The notes: generated by a model not told the origin, from the sequence alone. Positions 16,341 to 24,489 are shown, counted from the first letter of the stretch. The stretch is 64,000 bases of DNA from Agromyces bauzanensis (GCF_014645655.1 NZ_BMMD01000003.1:163116-227115), one strand, 5' to 3'. Program-made: numbers and translations.

Positions 16341-16879
16341 CAGTGCGCTCCGTGCTCGCCGCCGTCGTAGCTCTCGTTCGCGCCCTCGTAGTCCTTGACG
16401 GGCACGGTGACCTCGATGGTCGAGCCGTCGTCGAAGGAGATCTCGAGGGCGACCTCGTCACCCGCCAGAAGCGGGGCGGTGAGGCCGAGCAGCATGATGT
16501 GGTTCCCGCCCGGCTCGAGATGCAGGTGATCGCCCGCGGCGATCGGGAACCCGCCGTCCTTCTCGCGCATGGACATGGTGCCGCTGCCGTCGCCGACCAT
16601 CTCGTGGAGCTCTGCCGACTCGGCGGCATCCGACTCGACGGCGACGACGACCAGGTCCTCCGACCCGGCGTTCTCGAGCGAGCCGAACACGGCGGTCATT
16701 CCGGTCTCGGCGGCCTTCGCCCAGCCGTCGGTGAGGATGACGGATGCCTCGGCCACCGAGCCTGCGCCCGAATCGGCCGCGCTCGTGGCGGAGGCCCCCG
16801 CACCCGCGCACCCCGCGAGGGAGAGCGCAGCCGCGACGGTGAGGGCGGAGGTGAGGAGGGATCGCTTCATCGTTCGCAT
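16340..16879 (-). CDS. PCu(A)C-type copper chaperone lipoprotein
   Basis: A 179-residue lipoprotein. The signal peptide ends in the lipobox LAGC with Cys24. The mature part has the PCu(A)C copper motif, with His in ELHEM, Met in SGTMSM, and HIM in GGNHIML, which binds Cu(I) outside the membrane and delivers it to copper enzymes. The His-rich end (GGEHGAH) may add a site. The ATG at 16879 is chosen because GGAGAG lies 5 nt upstream; an internal Met at 16870 is an alternative. It sits between CopC and Dyp peroxidase genes in one operon. Confidence 0.9.
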   Translation of the reverse strand: MRTMKRSLLTSALTVAAALSLAGCAGAGASATSAADSGAGSVAEASVILTDGWAKAAETGMTAVFGSLENAGSEDLVVVAVESDAAESAELHEMVGDGSGTMSMREKDGGFPIAAGDHLHLEPGGNHIMLLGLTAPLLAGDEVALEISFDDGSTIEVTVPVKDYEGANESYDGGEHGAH

Positions 16880-16892
16880 GGTCACTCTCCGC

Positions 16893-17501
16893 TCAGGACG
16901 CGTCGCCACGACGGCGGTTGCGGACGAAGAGGGCGACGATGAGCGCGATCACGGCGAGCGCCGCGGCTGCGCCGGCGATGATGCCCACGGTCGGCCCGGT
17001 ATCGGAGGCCGCCGCAGTCTCGTCGGCATGCTCGCCGTCGTCGGCCTGCGCCGCGTACTCGCCCGTCGCACCGGCGCCGACGCCGAAGTCGATGGTCCCC
17101 TCGATGGGGTGGCCGTCGGCGGAGACGGCGCGCCAACGCGCCTGGTACTCCCCGTCGGCGACGTCGGCCGGCAGGGTCGCGGTCACCGTGCGGCCCGCGA
17201 TGACGGGCTCGCCGGTCTCGAGCTCCTCGCCCGCAGCGTCGACGACGACGATCGCCGTGCCCATCTCGATGATGTCGTTCGAGTACTCGAGCTCGATGGC
17301 GGCGGGGGCCGCATCGAGCACCTGCCCGTCCTCGGGGCTCGAGCCGAGCAGGTCATCGTGGGCGGAGGCCGGCGCGGTATCGGCGAGCCCGATGGCTGCG
17401 GCGGCCAGCACGGCGCCGGCGAGCAGTGTGGCACGGAGCCGGTCGGCGCGTGCGGGGGTCGGGTCGACGGCGATGGCGTCGACGGCGGTCTGGTCGGTCA
17501 T
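16893..17501 (-). CDS. copC: CopC-domain copper-binding membrane-anchored protein
   Basis: A 202-residue protein with an N-terminal signal segment, a CopC beta-sandwich and a C-terminal membrane anchor. Cleavage after PASA would leave His at the mature N terminus (HDDLLGSSPEDG), the Cu(II) ligand of CopC proteins. RWRAVSADGHPIEGTIDF supplies the second conserved Asp-Gly-His element. An acidic linker leads to a helix of about 22 residues and the basic tail RNRRRGDAS. It likely passes or buffers copper at the outer membrane face. No CopD membrane partner is fused, but a small multi-helix protein is encoded just upstream. Confidence 0.9.
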   Translation of the reverse strand: MTDQTAVDAIAVDPTPARADRLRATLLAGAVLAAAAIGLADTAPASAHDDLLGSSPEDGQVLDAAPAAIELEYSNDIIEMGTAIVVVDAAGEELETGEPVIAGRTVTATLPADVADGEYQARWRAVSADGHPIEGTIDFGVGAGATGEYAAQADDGEHADETAAASDTGPTVGIIAGAAAALAVIALIVALFVRNRRRGDAS

Positions 17502-17603
17502 GTGGTGAGGTTCCTCGTCTTCGTGACGGACGCACGGGCGGGCGCGGGGGCGCTCGCGCCGGGGCATCCGGAATGCAGTGGATCGCCGCAGTCGCGGCAG
17601 GGG

Positions 17604-18209
17604 TCAGGCGAAGGCGAGGAGTGCGGGCGGGCCGCGGTAGCGCAGCCCGGCGTACCGGAGACGGGACCGCAGCAGCAGCGGCCGGCCGACGACCGCGGGA
17701 CGCGGCACCGGGACCTCGACGGGGACGACCGTGGTCGCGCCCGTGAGCCGGCCGACGAGCCGGCGAGCCGTGCCGGTGAGCGAGCGCCACGCGGCGGCCT
17801 CGACGGCGAGGAGGTAGAGGATGGTGAGCCCCGCGGCGAGCGCGTGCGCGACGAGCATGGCGACGTCGGCATGCGCGGCGTGGGTCACGGCGGGCGCCGC
17901 GCCCTCGACGACGGTGACGACCTGGTGGTGGCCGGTGCCGTTCACGACGAGCCGGTCGCCGCCGGCAGCGCCGACGCCGAAGAGCAGGTGGAACGCACCC
18001 TGGCTCACGATGACGGCGAGCGCGAGGCGCACCGGGCTGGTGCGCCGCCCGACGAAGGCGACGGATGCCGCGAGCGCGACGAGTGCGGCGAACACGAGCC
18101 CGACGCCGCCGGGCGCCTCGCCTGCGGCGACGCCGTGCGAGAAGGCCGCGAGGAACACGGCGACCGCAGCCGTGGCCGCGCCACGCGCAAGCTGCGTCGC
18201 ACGGTTCAC
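17604..18209 (-). CDS. Small membrane protein of the copper operon
   Basis: About 200 residues with four or five hydrophobic segments. The central loop and helix hold several histidines (NGTGHHQVV, THAAHADVAMLVAHALAAG), which could be metal ligands. No named domain was recognised. It heads the operon with CopC, PCuAC and Dyp peroxidase, about 100 bp before copC. The start is placed at GTG 18209 with GAGGGGC upstream; an ATG-like reading to 18254 would run into the opposite promoter region. A role as the membrane part of copper handling is inferred only from context. Confidence 0.65.
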   Translation of the reverse strand: MNRATQLARGAATAAVAVFLAAFSHGVAAGEAPGGVGLVFAALVALAASVAFVGRRTSPVRLALAVIVSQGAFHLLFGVGAAGGDRLVVNGTGHHQVVTVVEGAAPAVTHAAHADVAMLVAHALAAGLTILYLLAVEAAAWRSLTGTARRLVGRLTGATTVVPVEVPVPRPAVVGRPLLLRSRLRYAGLRYRGPPALLAFA

Positions 18210-18273
18210 GTCGGGGGCCCCTCGCTCGGTCGGGATTCGTGTCAACTCTACCAACCGCCCGGGGAGCCGCGCG

Positions 18274-18303
18274 TTGACAGGTAACCATTTGGTTGCCTAT
18301 GCT
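18274..18303 (+). promoter_or_regulatory. Promoter with ArsR-type operator in the spacer
   Basis: TTGACA (18274-18279) and TATGCT (18298-18303) are separated by 18 bp. Those 18 bp (18280-18297) are a near-perfect palindrome, GGTAACCA facing TGGTTGCC with one mismatch. An ArsR-type repressor bound there would block polymerase directly. The GTG start follows 7 nt after the -10 hexamer, so the message is probably leaderless. Confidence 0.78.
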
Positions 18304-18309
18304 GCTGTC

Positions 18310-18618
18310 GTGGACGACGTGTTCCGGGCACTGGCCGATCGGACGAGGCGCATCCTCATCGATGAGCTCGCCGAGCGCGACGACCAGACCCTGTTCGAGC
18401 TGTGTACGCGACTGATCATGCGCCACGGCCTTGAGGTGTCGCGCCAGGCCGTGGCGAAGCACCTCGACGTGCTCGAACGCGCGGGCCTCGTCGAGACCCG
18501 TCGCGACGGGCGCTTCCGCCGCCACACCCTGAACCGTGCGCCGCTCCGGGCCGCGTGGCAGGAGTGGCTCCGAGCGCATGTCGACCACCCCGACCATCCC
18601 GACCAGGCGAAGGAATGA
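18310..18618 (+). CDS. ArsR-family repressor
   Basis: A 102-residue winged-helix repressor. FRALADRTRRILIDELAERD is the N-terminal helix pair, SRQAVAKHLDVLERAGLVE the recognition helix-turn-helix, and RRDGRFRRHTLNRAPLR the wing. The metal-binding CxC motif of arsenic or cadmium sensors is absent, so this belongs to the SdpR-like, non-metal branch. Such regulators often sit beside a VOC-fold or START-domain gene as here, 7 bp downstream. Its operator is most likely the palindrome in its own promoter. The ligand is unknown. Confidence 0.87.
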   Translation: MDDVFRALADRTRRILIDELAERDDQTLFELCTRLIMRHGLEVSRQAVAKHLDVLERAGLVETRRDGRFRRHTLNRAPLRAAWQEWLRAHVDHPDHPDQAKE

Positions 18619-18625
18619 GACAACC

Positions 18626-19015
18626 ATGCGCATCAACGTGACGAGCGTCCTCGTGGACGACCAGGAGAAGGCCCTCGACTTCTACACCCGCGTGCTCGGG
18701 TTCGAGAAGAAGGTCGACGTGCCCGCCGGCGAGTTCCGCTGGCTCACCGTCGTCTCACCCGAGGCGCCCGACGGAGTCGAGCTGCTGCTCGAACCCGACC
18801 AGCACCCCGCGGCCGGCCCCTACAAGCGGGCGCTCGTCGCCGACGGCATCCCGTTCACCTCCTTCGCGGTCGACGACGTGAACGCCGAACATGCCCGGCT
18901 CGTGGGCGAGGGCGTCGAGTTCACGCAGCCGCCGACCGCGATGGGCCCGGTCACCACGGCGATCTTCGACGACACCTGCGGCAACCTCATCCAGATCGCG
19001 AGCATGGCCGGGTAG
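18626..19015 (+). CDS. VOC-family (glyoxalase-like) protein
   Basis: A 129-residue vicinal-oxygen-chelate protein with paired beta-alpha-beta-beta-beta units. DDQEKALDFYTRVLGFEKK starts the first unit, PDGVELLLEPDQHP ends it, and FDDTCGNLIQIASM closes the second. Metal ligands of glyoxalase I are only partly kept (Glu in VELLLEP and Gln in LIQIAS). Small stand-alone VOC proteins of this type often give resistance by binding drugs, or isomerise small molecules. It forms an operon with the ArsR repressor, which should control it. GAAGGAA lies upstream of the ATG. Confidence 0.87.
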   Translation: MRINVTSVLVDDQEKALDFYTRVLGFEKKVDVPAGEFRWLTVVSPEAPDGVELLLEPDQHPAAGPYKRALVADGIPFTSFAVDDVNAEHARLVGEGVEFTQPPTAMGPVTTAIFDDTCGNLIQIASMAG

Positions 19016-19030
19016 CGGCATCCGCCCGAC

Positions 19031-19058
19031 TTGACAACGGCGGCGGCAGGCGTAATGT
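19031..19058 (+). promoter_or_regulatory. Promoter of the KimA-like gene
   Basis: TTGACA (19031-19036) and TAATGT (19053-19058) are 16 bp apart. The GTG at 19067 follows 8 nt after the -10 hexamer with no ribosome site. This promoter excludes the longer reading that would begin at 19031 and supports a leaderless GTG start. Confidence 0.65.
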
Positions 19059-19066
19059 CGTCCGCC

Positions 19067-21154
19067 GTGACGAATGAGGCGGGTGCGCCGGCTGAGTTGA
19101 AGTCGCCGAAGAACTGGATCATCGGCGTCCCGCTTCCGACCGAGAGGCTCGAAGGGCAGCTGCTGCCCAAGTACCTCGCGCTGCCAATCTTCGCGAGCGA
19201 CCCGCTCTCGTCGGTGGCGTATGCGCCCCAAGAGCTTCTCATGATCCTCATGATCGGCGGCCTCGCCTTCCTGAGCTTCACGCCCTGGGTCGCCGTGGCG
19301 GTCGTGGTGCTGCTCGCGACGGTCGTGCTGTCGTATCGGCAGCTCATCCGGGCCTACCCGTCGGGAGGCGGCGACTACGAGGTCGCGCATCGCAACCTGG
19401 GCGAGAAGGCCGGACTGGTCGTGGCATCCGCCCTGCTCGTCGACTACGTCATGACGGTCGTCGTCTCGGTCGCGTCGGGCGTCGACAACATCATCTCCGC
19501 CGTTCCGGAGCTGAACCCGTGGCGGGTCGAGATCGCCGTGCTCTTCGTGGTCGTCCTCGCCGCCGTGAACCTGCGAGGCGTCAGCGAATCGTCGAAGGCG
19601 TTCGCCGTGCCGACCTACCTCTTCATCGGCAGCGTCTTCGTGATGGTCGTGGTCGGCCTCACCCGCACCGTCCTCGGCGATGCGCCCGTCGCCGAGTCGG
19701 CAGGGTTCGAGGTGCAGGCCGAATCGCTCACCCAGGCCGGCGTGGTCCTCCTGCTCCTGCGGTCGTTCGCGAGCGGATGCTCCGCGCTCACCGGCGTCGA
19801 GGCGATCTCGAACGGCGTGCCCGCCTTCCGCCGACCGAAGATCCGCAACGCGCGGACGACGCTCAGCCTGATGGGCGGCATCGCGATCATCCTCTTCGCC
19901 GGCCTCACGGCCCTCGCCCTCATCGCGAACGTGCATTACGCCGAGGTGCCGTGCCACCTGATCGGCTGGGACGACTGCGCCACGGAGCCCCAGCGCAGCC
20001 TCATCGCGCAGGTCGCCGCCGCGACGTTCGGCGACGACACCGTGCCCTTCTACGTGATCCAGGCCGCGACAGCGCTCGTGCTGCTGCTCGCCGCGAACAC
20101 CGCGTTCAACGGGTTCCCGCTGCTCGGGTCCGTGCTCGCGCGCGACGGCTACGCGCCGAAGTCGCTGTCGACCCGGGGCGACCGGCTGATCTACTCGAAC
20201 GGCGTCGTGATCCTCGCACTCGCGGCGTCCCTGATCCTCGTTGTCTTCCGGGCCAATCTCACGGTGCTCATCCAGCTCTACATCATCGGCGTGTTCGTCT
20301 CGTTCACCGTCGGGCAGACGGGCATGGTGCGCCACTGGCTGCGCGAGCTGCGCCGGCATCCGTCGACCGCTGCGAAGCGGCCGAAGCGGCCGGCGGACGC
20401 CGATGAGCGGCCGCTCTCGAAAGCCGCCATGCTGCGCGCCCTCGCGATCAACGCCGTCGGCGCGGCCATGACCGCGGTGGTGCTCGTCGTCGTGACGGTG
20501 ACGAAATTCACGCACGGCGCCTGGATCGTGTTCGTGCTCATGCCCGTGCTGTACGCGCTCATGCTCGGCGTGCACCGGTACTACCGCGACGTCGAGAAGG
20601 AGATCGAGGTCGATCCCGTCACCACGTTCGGCTCCGCCGGCGACCACGCGATCGTCCTCGTGGGCCGGATGCAGAAGCCGACACTGAAGGCGCTCGACTA
20701 CGCCATCGCCGCCCGGCACGACACCCTCGAGGCCGTGCACGTGTCGATCGACGACGAGCAGACGAAGCAGCTGAAGAAGGACTGGGTGAAGCAGAACATC
20801 CACGTGAGGCTGCGCATCCTCTCGTCGCCGTACCGCGACCTCAGCCACCCCCTCATCCAGTACATCAAGGGTCGCCGCGAACGGCACGGGTCCGAGGTCG
20901 TCACGGTCTACATGCCGCAGTACGTGGTGGGCCACTGGTGGGAGAATCTCCTGCACAACCACAAGGCCAGGCGCATCCGCCAGAAGCTCATGCTCGTGCA
21001 CGGGGTGACCGTCGCGCTCGTGCCCTGGCTGCTCGATTCGTCGGACCTCCTCTACGGTCGCCGCTCGCATCCGCTACCCGGACAGGACCGCCGCGGCGAG
21101 CCGGTGCGGCCCGTGCCGCGACGGCCCGTGGCCGGGAGGACAGCCGGCCGATAG
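19067..21154 (+). CDS. kimA: KimA-like potassium importer (APC superfamily)
   Basis: A 695-residue permease with about 12 membrane helices and a cytoplasmic C-terminal domain. FASDPLSSVAYAPQELL, LSYRQLIRAYPSGGGDYEV and SGCSALTGVEAISN match the B. subtilis K+/H+ symporter KimA (YdaO) closely. AANTAFNGFPLLGSVLARDGYAPK is the same family's TM8-9 region. The soluble domain (about 500-650) resembles UspA, the c-di-AMP-binding part of KimA. A further 40 residues rich in Arg and Pro are unusual. Unlike B. subtilis, no c-di-AMP riboswitch can fit, because the promoter leaves almost no leader. The stop TAG lies inside the next promoter. Confidence 0.85.
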   Translation: MTNEAGAPAELKSPKNWIIGVPLPTERLEGQLLPKYLALPIFASDPLSSVAYAPQELLMILMIGGLAFLSFTPWVAVAVVVLLATVVLSYRQLIRAYPSGGGDYEVAHRNLGEKAGLVVASALLVDYVMTVVVSVASGVDNIISAVPELNPWRVEIAVLFVVVLAAVNLRGVSESSKAFAVPTYLFIGSVFVMVVVGLTRTVLGDAPVAESAGFEVQAESLTQAGVVLLLLRSFASGCSALTGVEAISNGVPAFRRPKIRNARTTLSLMGGIAIILFAGLTALALIANVHYAEVPCHLIGWDDCATEPQRSLIAQVAAATFGDDTVPFYVIQAATALVLLLAANTAFNGFPLLGSVLARDGYAPKSLSTRGDRLIYSNGVVILALAASLILVVFRANLTVLIQLYIIGVFVSFTVGQTGMVRHWLRELRRHPSTAAKRPKRPADADERPLSKAAMLRALAINAVGAAMTAVVLVVVTVTKFTHGAWIVFVLMPVLYALMLGVHRYYRDVEKEIEVDPVTTFGSAGDHAIVLVGRMQKPTLKALDYAIAARHDTLEAVHVSIDDEQTKQLKKDWVKQNIHVRLRILSSPYRDLSHPLIQYIKGRRERHGSEVVTVYMPQYVVGHWWENLLHNHKARRIRQKLMLVHGVTVALVPWLLDSSDLLYGRRSHPLPGQDRRGEPVRPVPRRPVAGRTAGR

Positions 21155-21164
21155 GCTGCAGCTC

Positions 21165-21593
21165 ATGGCGACGGATGCCGCGGTGCGGGAGTTCCTCGAC
21201 CGGGTCGAGCACCCGGTCCGACGGCGCGACGCCGAGACGATGCTCGAGCTCATGACGCGCGTCACCGGGCAGCCGGCCAAGATGTGGGGCCCGTCGATCG
21301 TGGGCTTCGGGTCGTACCACTACCGGTACGCGAGCGGGCGCGAGGGCGACGCCCCGGCCGCGGGGTTCTCGCCGCGAAAGCCCGCGACGACGATCTACCT
21401 CAACGACGGCATCGCCGCGCACGCCGCACTGATCGAGCGGCTCGGTCCGCACACCACGGGCGTCGGATGCCTCTACCTCAAGAGCCTCGACGCCATCGAC
21501 CTCGCGGCGCTCGAGGAGATCGTCGCAGCGTCGTACCGCACGCTCACGTCGGGGACGTTCGGGCAGCGCGCCCGCGACGGCGGCGCCGGCTGA
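21165..21593 (+). CDS. DUF1801 protein
   Basis: A 142-residue protein of the DUF1801 (YdhG-like) family. VREFLDRVEHPVRRRDAETM opens it, KMWGPSIVGFGSYHYRYASG is the family core, and GCLYLKSLDAIDLAALEEIV ends it. The fold resembles small binding proteins; no activity is established. The ATG follows a TAGGCT hexamer by 7 nt, and that hexamer starts with the stop codon of the preceding kimA-like gene. It is therefore probably transcribed separately from a leaderless promoter. Confidence 0.85.
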   Translation: MATDAAVREFLDRVEHPVRRRDAETMLELMTRVTGQPAKMWGPSIVGFGSYHYRYASGREGDAPAAGFSPRKPATTIYLNDGIAAHAALIERLGPHTTGVGCLYLKSLDAIDLAALEEIVAASYRTLTSGTFGQRARDGGAG

Positions 21594-21623
21594 GGCATCC
21601 GCTCACCGGCTGAACGGGTGAGG

Positions 21624-22793
21624 CTAGATCATCGCCATGATCTGGCGCGCGATCATGCGGCCCGCACGGCTCGCGCCGATGGTCGATGCCTGGGGTCCGT
21701 AGCCGGCGAGGAAGATGCGCGGATCGTTCCACGCGGCGCCCTGCCCCACCTGCACGCCGCCCGCCTTCTCGCGCAGCTTCAGCGGGGCGAGGTGGCGCAA
21801 CTCTGGGCGGAATCCCGTCGCCCAGATGATGACGTCGGCGCGGGCCATGCCGCCGTCGGGGCCGTCCCACACCACGCGATCGGCCTCGATGCGGTCGAAC
21901 ATCGGCCTCGCCGCGAGCAGGCCCCGCTCGATACCGGCGGCGATGCGGCGGCTCTTCGGCACACCGGTGCCGCTCACGATCGACGGGAGCGCCCGACCCG
22001 AGCGCGCCGCCTCGTCCTGGATCGCGACGGCAGCGGATGCTCCCTCGAGATCGAGCTCCTGCCGGTCGAGCCAGTCGATCGGACGGCGCGAGACCCAAGT
22101 GAGTCCCGCCGCCACCGGCTCGAGCTCGAGCATGAAGCCGATCGCCGACGTGCCGCCGCCGACCACCACGACGTGCTTGTCGCGGAAGTCCTCGGCACTG
22201 GTGTAGTCGGAGGTGTGCACGTGGCGACCCGCGAAGTCGGCCATGCCCGGGTAGTAGGGAACGAACGGCGACCCCCATGTTCCCGTGGCGTTCACGAGGA
22301 ACTGCGACGTGATCTCGTATCGCGGCGGCGGGGGCGGCCCGGGCTCCTCGAACGAGCGACGCCGACGGAACAGGCCGCGGGCCTTCTGCTCCTCGATGGG
22401 CTGGGGCGTCAGGTCCTCATAGTGCACGCGAAGGTCGACGCCGTCGTTCTCGACGCTGCGCACATTCATCGGCCGACGCACCCTCAGGTCGAAGTGCTCC
22501 TCGTAGCGGCCGTAGTAGTCGGCGACGACCTCCTTCGCCGGCAGCGTGCGGTCGGCGGTGTCGAAGCTGAGCCCGAGATCGGACATACCGGGCAGGTCGT
22601 TGACCCGGTGGGCCGTGCCCAGGCGCAGCGACGACCAGCGGTGCTGCCACGCACCACCCGGTCCGGGCGCCCGATCGAGCATGACGAAGTCCTCGTCGGC
22701 GACGAGCTCGAATCGCCGAAGATAGTAGGCGACGGAGAGGCCGGCCTGCCCGGCGCCGATCACCACGACCTTCACGCGCTCAGGGCTCGACAT
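21624..22793 (-). CDS. Flavin-containing monooxygenase-like FAD/NAD(P)H oxidoreductase
   Basis: A 389-residue two-dinucleotide-binding flavoprotein. GAGQAGLSVAYYLRRF (about 13-28) binds FAD, FAGRHVHTSDY is the FxGxxxHxxxY/W fingerprint of flavin monooxygenases and Baeyer-Villiger enzymes, GGGTSAIGFMLEL is the NADPH Rossmann loop, and IIWATGFRPELRHL is the ATG motif. It probably oxygenates a soft nucleophile or ketone; the substrate is unknown. Homologues are sometimes labelled CzcO. ATG at 22793 is preferred to two in-frame GTG codons just upstream. Confidence 0.88.
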   Translation of the reverse strand: MSSPERVKVVVIGAGQAGLSVAYYLRRFELVADEDFVMLDRAPGPGGAWQHRWSSLRLGTAHRVNDLPGMSDLGLSFDTADRTLPAKEVVADYYGRYEEHFDLRVRRPMNVRSVENDGVDLRVHYEDLTPQPIEEQKARGLFRRRRSFEEPGPPPPPRYEITSQFLVNATGTWGSPFVPYYPGMADFAGRHVHTSDYTSAEDFRDKHVVVVGGGTSAIGFMLELEPVAAGLTWVSRRPIDWLDRQELDLEGASAAVAIQDEAARSGRALPSIVSGTGVPKSRRIAAGIERGLLAARPMFDRIEADRVVWDGPDGGMARADVIIWATGFRPELRHLAPLKLREKAGGVQVGQGAAWNDPRIFLAGYGPQASTIGASRAGRMIARQIMAMI

Positions 22794-22900
22794 CACCACA
22801 TCATCTCAGCACGTCATGCTGTATGCGCGCACACGGAGATGGTGCGGACTCCGTCGCTCGCTCCGATGTGGATGACGCCGGACTGCATGATCGGCGGTGC

Positions 22901-22965
22901 TAAACTGGCCGTCGGACGAATTTCATTTATCAGATGAGCGCCGGGTGAAGACCATCCCACCCGGC
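22901..22965 (+). promoter_or_regulatory. Promoter and 5' leader hairpin of the DUF3073 gene
   Basis: TAAACT (22901-22906) is a likely -10 hexamer. The leader of about 75 nt contains GCCGGGTG (22940-22947) pairing with CACCCGGC (22958-22965), 8 bp around a 10-nt loop, before the ribosome site TAAGGGGG. Most neighbouring genes lack leaders, so this hairpin stands out as a possible RNA-level control. Confidence 0.45.
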
Positions 22966-22988
22966 CAGATGTCGTAAGGGGGTCACGC

Positions 22989-23192
22989 ATGGGGCGCGGC
23001 CGTCAGAAAGCCAAGCACACCAAGGTCGCACGGGAGCTGAAGTACTTCAGCCCGAACACCGACTACACGGCGCTTGAGCGCGAGCTCACCGGCTCGCAGC
23101 ATGACGAATTCAGCGACGAGACGGCGAAGTGGGCGGAGTATGCCGCCGACGACGACGACACCTACGTCACGGGCGACGAGCAGCGCGCGTAA
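22989..23192 (+). CDS. DUF3073 protein
   Basis: A 67-residue actinobacterial protein. It opens MGRGRQKAKHTKVARELKYF, a basic segment likely to bind nucleic acid or the ribosome, continues SPNTDYTALERELTG, and ends in an acidic tail with WAEYAADDDDTYVTGDE. This is the full family length. In related genomes DUF3073 often lies near purM, as it does here (2.2 kb away, convergent). Function is unknown. AAGGGGG lies 8 nt before the ATG. Confidence 0.92.
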   Translation: MGRGRQKAKHTKVARELKYFSPNTDYTALERELTGSQHDEFSDETAKWAEYAADDDDTYVTGDEQRA

Positions 23193-23255
23193 GCGCCGCT
23201 CCCCCCTGCGCATCCCCGTATCGATCTCTCGCGAGGCGCGTCCTAGGCTGAGCGG

Positions 23256-23807
23256 ATGACCGAGACACTGCGCGCCCTCACGGCCCGTCTGGCTTGCGCC
23301 AACCCGTGGATGCGCGTGCGCGAGGACCTCGTGCGGTGGCCCGGGGGGCACGAGGCCGTGTATGGCGTCGTCGAGAAACCCGACTTCGCGGTCATCCTCC
23401 CCCGCGACGGCGGCGGCTGGTGGATGGTCGAGCAGTACCGGTACACCATCGGTCGACGCGTGCTGGAGTTCCCGCAGGGATCCTGGCCGGCGGGACACGA
23501 TGGCGACACGCTCGCCCTCGCCCCGGCCGAGCTCCGCGAGGAGACCGGCTTCACCGCCGGCACGATGCGGCCGATCGGCCGCATGCAGGAGGCCTACGGC
23601 TTCGTCGACCAGGCCTGCGACGTCTACCTCGCGACCGACCTCCGCGCGGGCGAGCCCGATCGCGAGGCCACCGAGCAGCTCATGGAGCACCGGTTCGTGG
23701 GCGACGACGAGCTCGCCGACCTCATCCGCGCGGGCGACGTCGTCGACGCCGTGACGATCGCGGCGCTCACGCTGCACCGGCTCGACGAGGCCGCGACATC
23801 CGTCTGA
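23256..23807 (+). CDS. Nudix hydrolase with variant Nudix box
   Basis: A 183-residue ADP-ribose pyrophosphatase-like Nudix protein. GWWMVEQYRYTIGRRVLEFPQG matches the family segment before the Nudix box. The box itself is altered: APAELREETGF keeps the metal-binding EE pair, but has Ala in place of the Arg of REUxEE, and the preceding Gly/Glu spacing is stretched. Activity on ADP-ribose or a related nucleotide diphosphate is plausible. TAGGCT 6 nt before the ATG suggests a leaderless promoter. The 3' end overlaps the convergent membrane protein gene by 41 bp. Confidence 0.82.
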   Translation: MTETLRALTARLACANPWMRVREDLVRWPGGHEAVYGVVEKPDFAVILPRDGGGWWMVEQYRYTIGRRVLEFPQGSWPAGHDGDTLALAPAELREETGFTAGTMRPIGRMQEAYGFVDQACDVYLATDLRAGEPDREATEQLMEHRFVGDDELADLIRAGDVVDAVTIAALTLHRLDEAATSV

Positions 23808-24429
23808 GTCCCAAGCCGGTGATCACCGCCACGGTCGTCGCCATGAGCACGCCGCCGACGGCGAACAGCAGGAACGTGAGCCAGCCCGGCGTGGACTCGT
23901 CGACGAACGGCGACGGCAGGAACGTGAACACCAGCCCGACGAGCCATGCCGCCATGTTGAGCGGGATCCAACGCCACGCCCGCGGCACGCTGCGTGCGAG
24001 CACCGGCCACTGCGCCACCGGGATGGTCGCGAGCAGCACGAGCCCGGCGAGCCCGGCCACGACCCAGGTGACCGGCGAACCCCAGTCGATCTCCACGCCG
24101 ACATCGGCGAGCGTGGGCGGCAGCATTCCGATGGACCAGGCGACGGATGCCGCGCCCGCCGTCGCCGCCACCCAGCGGCCCACGGGCACCGCCGCACTCG
24201 AGCCGCGGAGCGCGAGGGACTGGCCCAGCCCCAGGAGCGCACCCTCGCCCGCGCCCATCACGACGAGCAGGGCCCAGGCCCACCACCCCTGGAGCCCAAG
24301 GGCCGCGGCGAGCGCGAATCCGGTGACCGGCACGAGGAACCCGATGCTCTCGCCTGCGACGACGAACCCGATCCATCGGCCGAGCCGCGGCGCAGGGGCG
24401 GCCTCATGGTCCACGCGATCAGCTGTCAT
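23767..24429 (-). CDS. Conserved membrane protein of unknown function
   Basis: About 220 residues with six hydrophobic segments (for example WIGFVVAGESIGFLVPVTGF, WWAWALLVVMGAGEGALLG and FLLFAVGGVLMATTVAVITG). EGALLGLGQSLALRG in the first half is a possible signature. No family was recognised with certainty. ATG at 24429 is chosen; 24453 (GTG side) would add eight residues. It ends over the Nudix gene, so the two transcripts would be partly antisense. Confidence 0.7.
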   Translation of the reverse strand: MTADRVDHEAAPAPRLGRWIGFVVAGESIGFLVPVTGFALAAALGLQGWWAWALLVVMGAGEGALLGLGQSLALRGSSAAVPVGRWVAATAGAASVAWSIGMLPPTLADVGVEIDWGSPVTWVVAGLAGLVLLATIPVAQWPVLARSVPRAWRWIPLNMAAWLVGLVFTFLPSPFVDESTPGWLTFLLFAVGGVLMATTVAVITGLGLRRMSRPRRAGAA

Positions 24430-24489
24430 GGGCACACGATAGCGGTCCGTCACCTCGCAGACGCCCGTGCGGCGGCTCGGTCATTCGAG

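Noticed and set aside
19000..19066. ydaO-type c-di-AMP riboswitch before the KimA-like gene
   Set aside because: A -35/-10 promoter ends 8 nt before the start codon, so no structured leader can exist.
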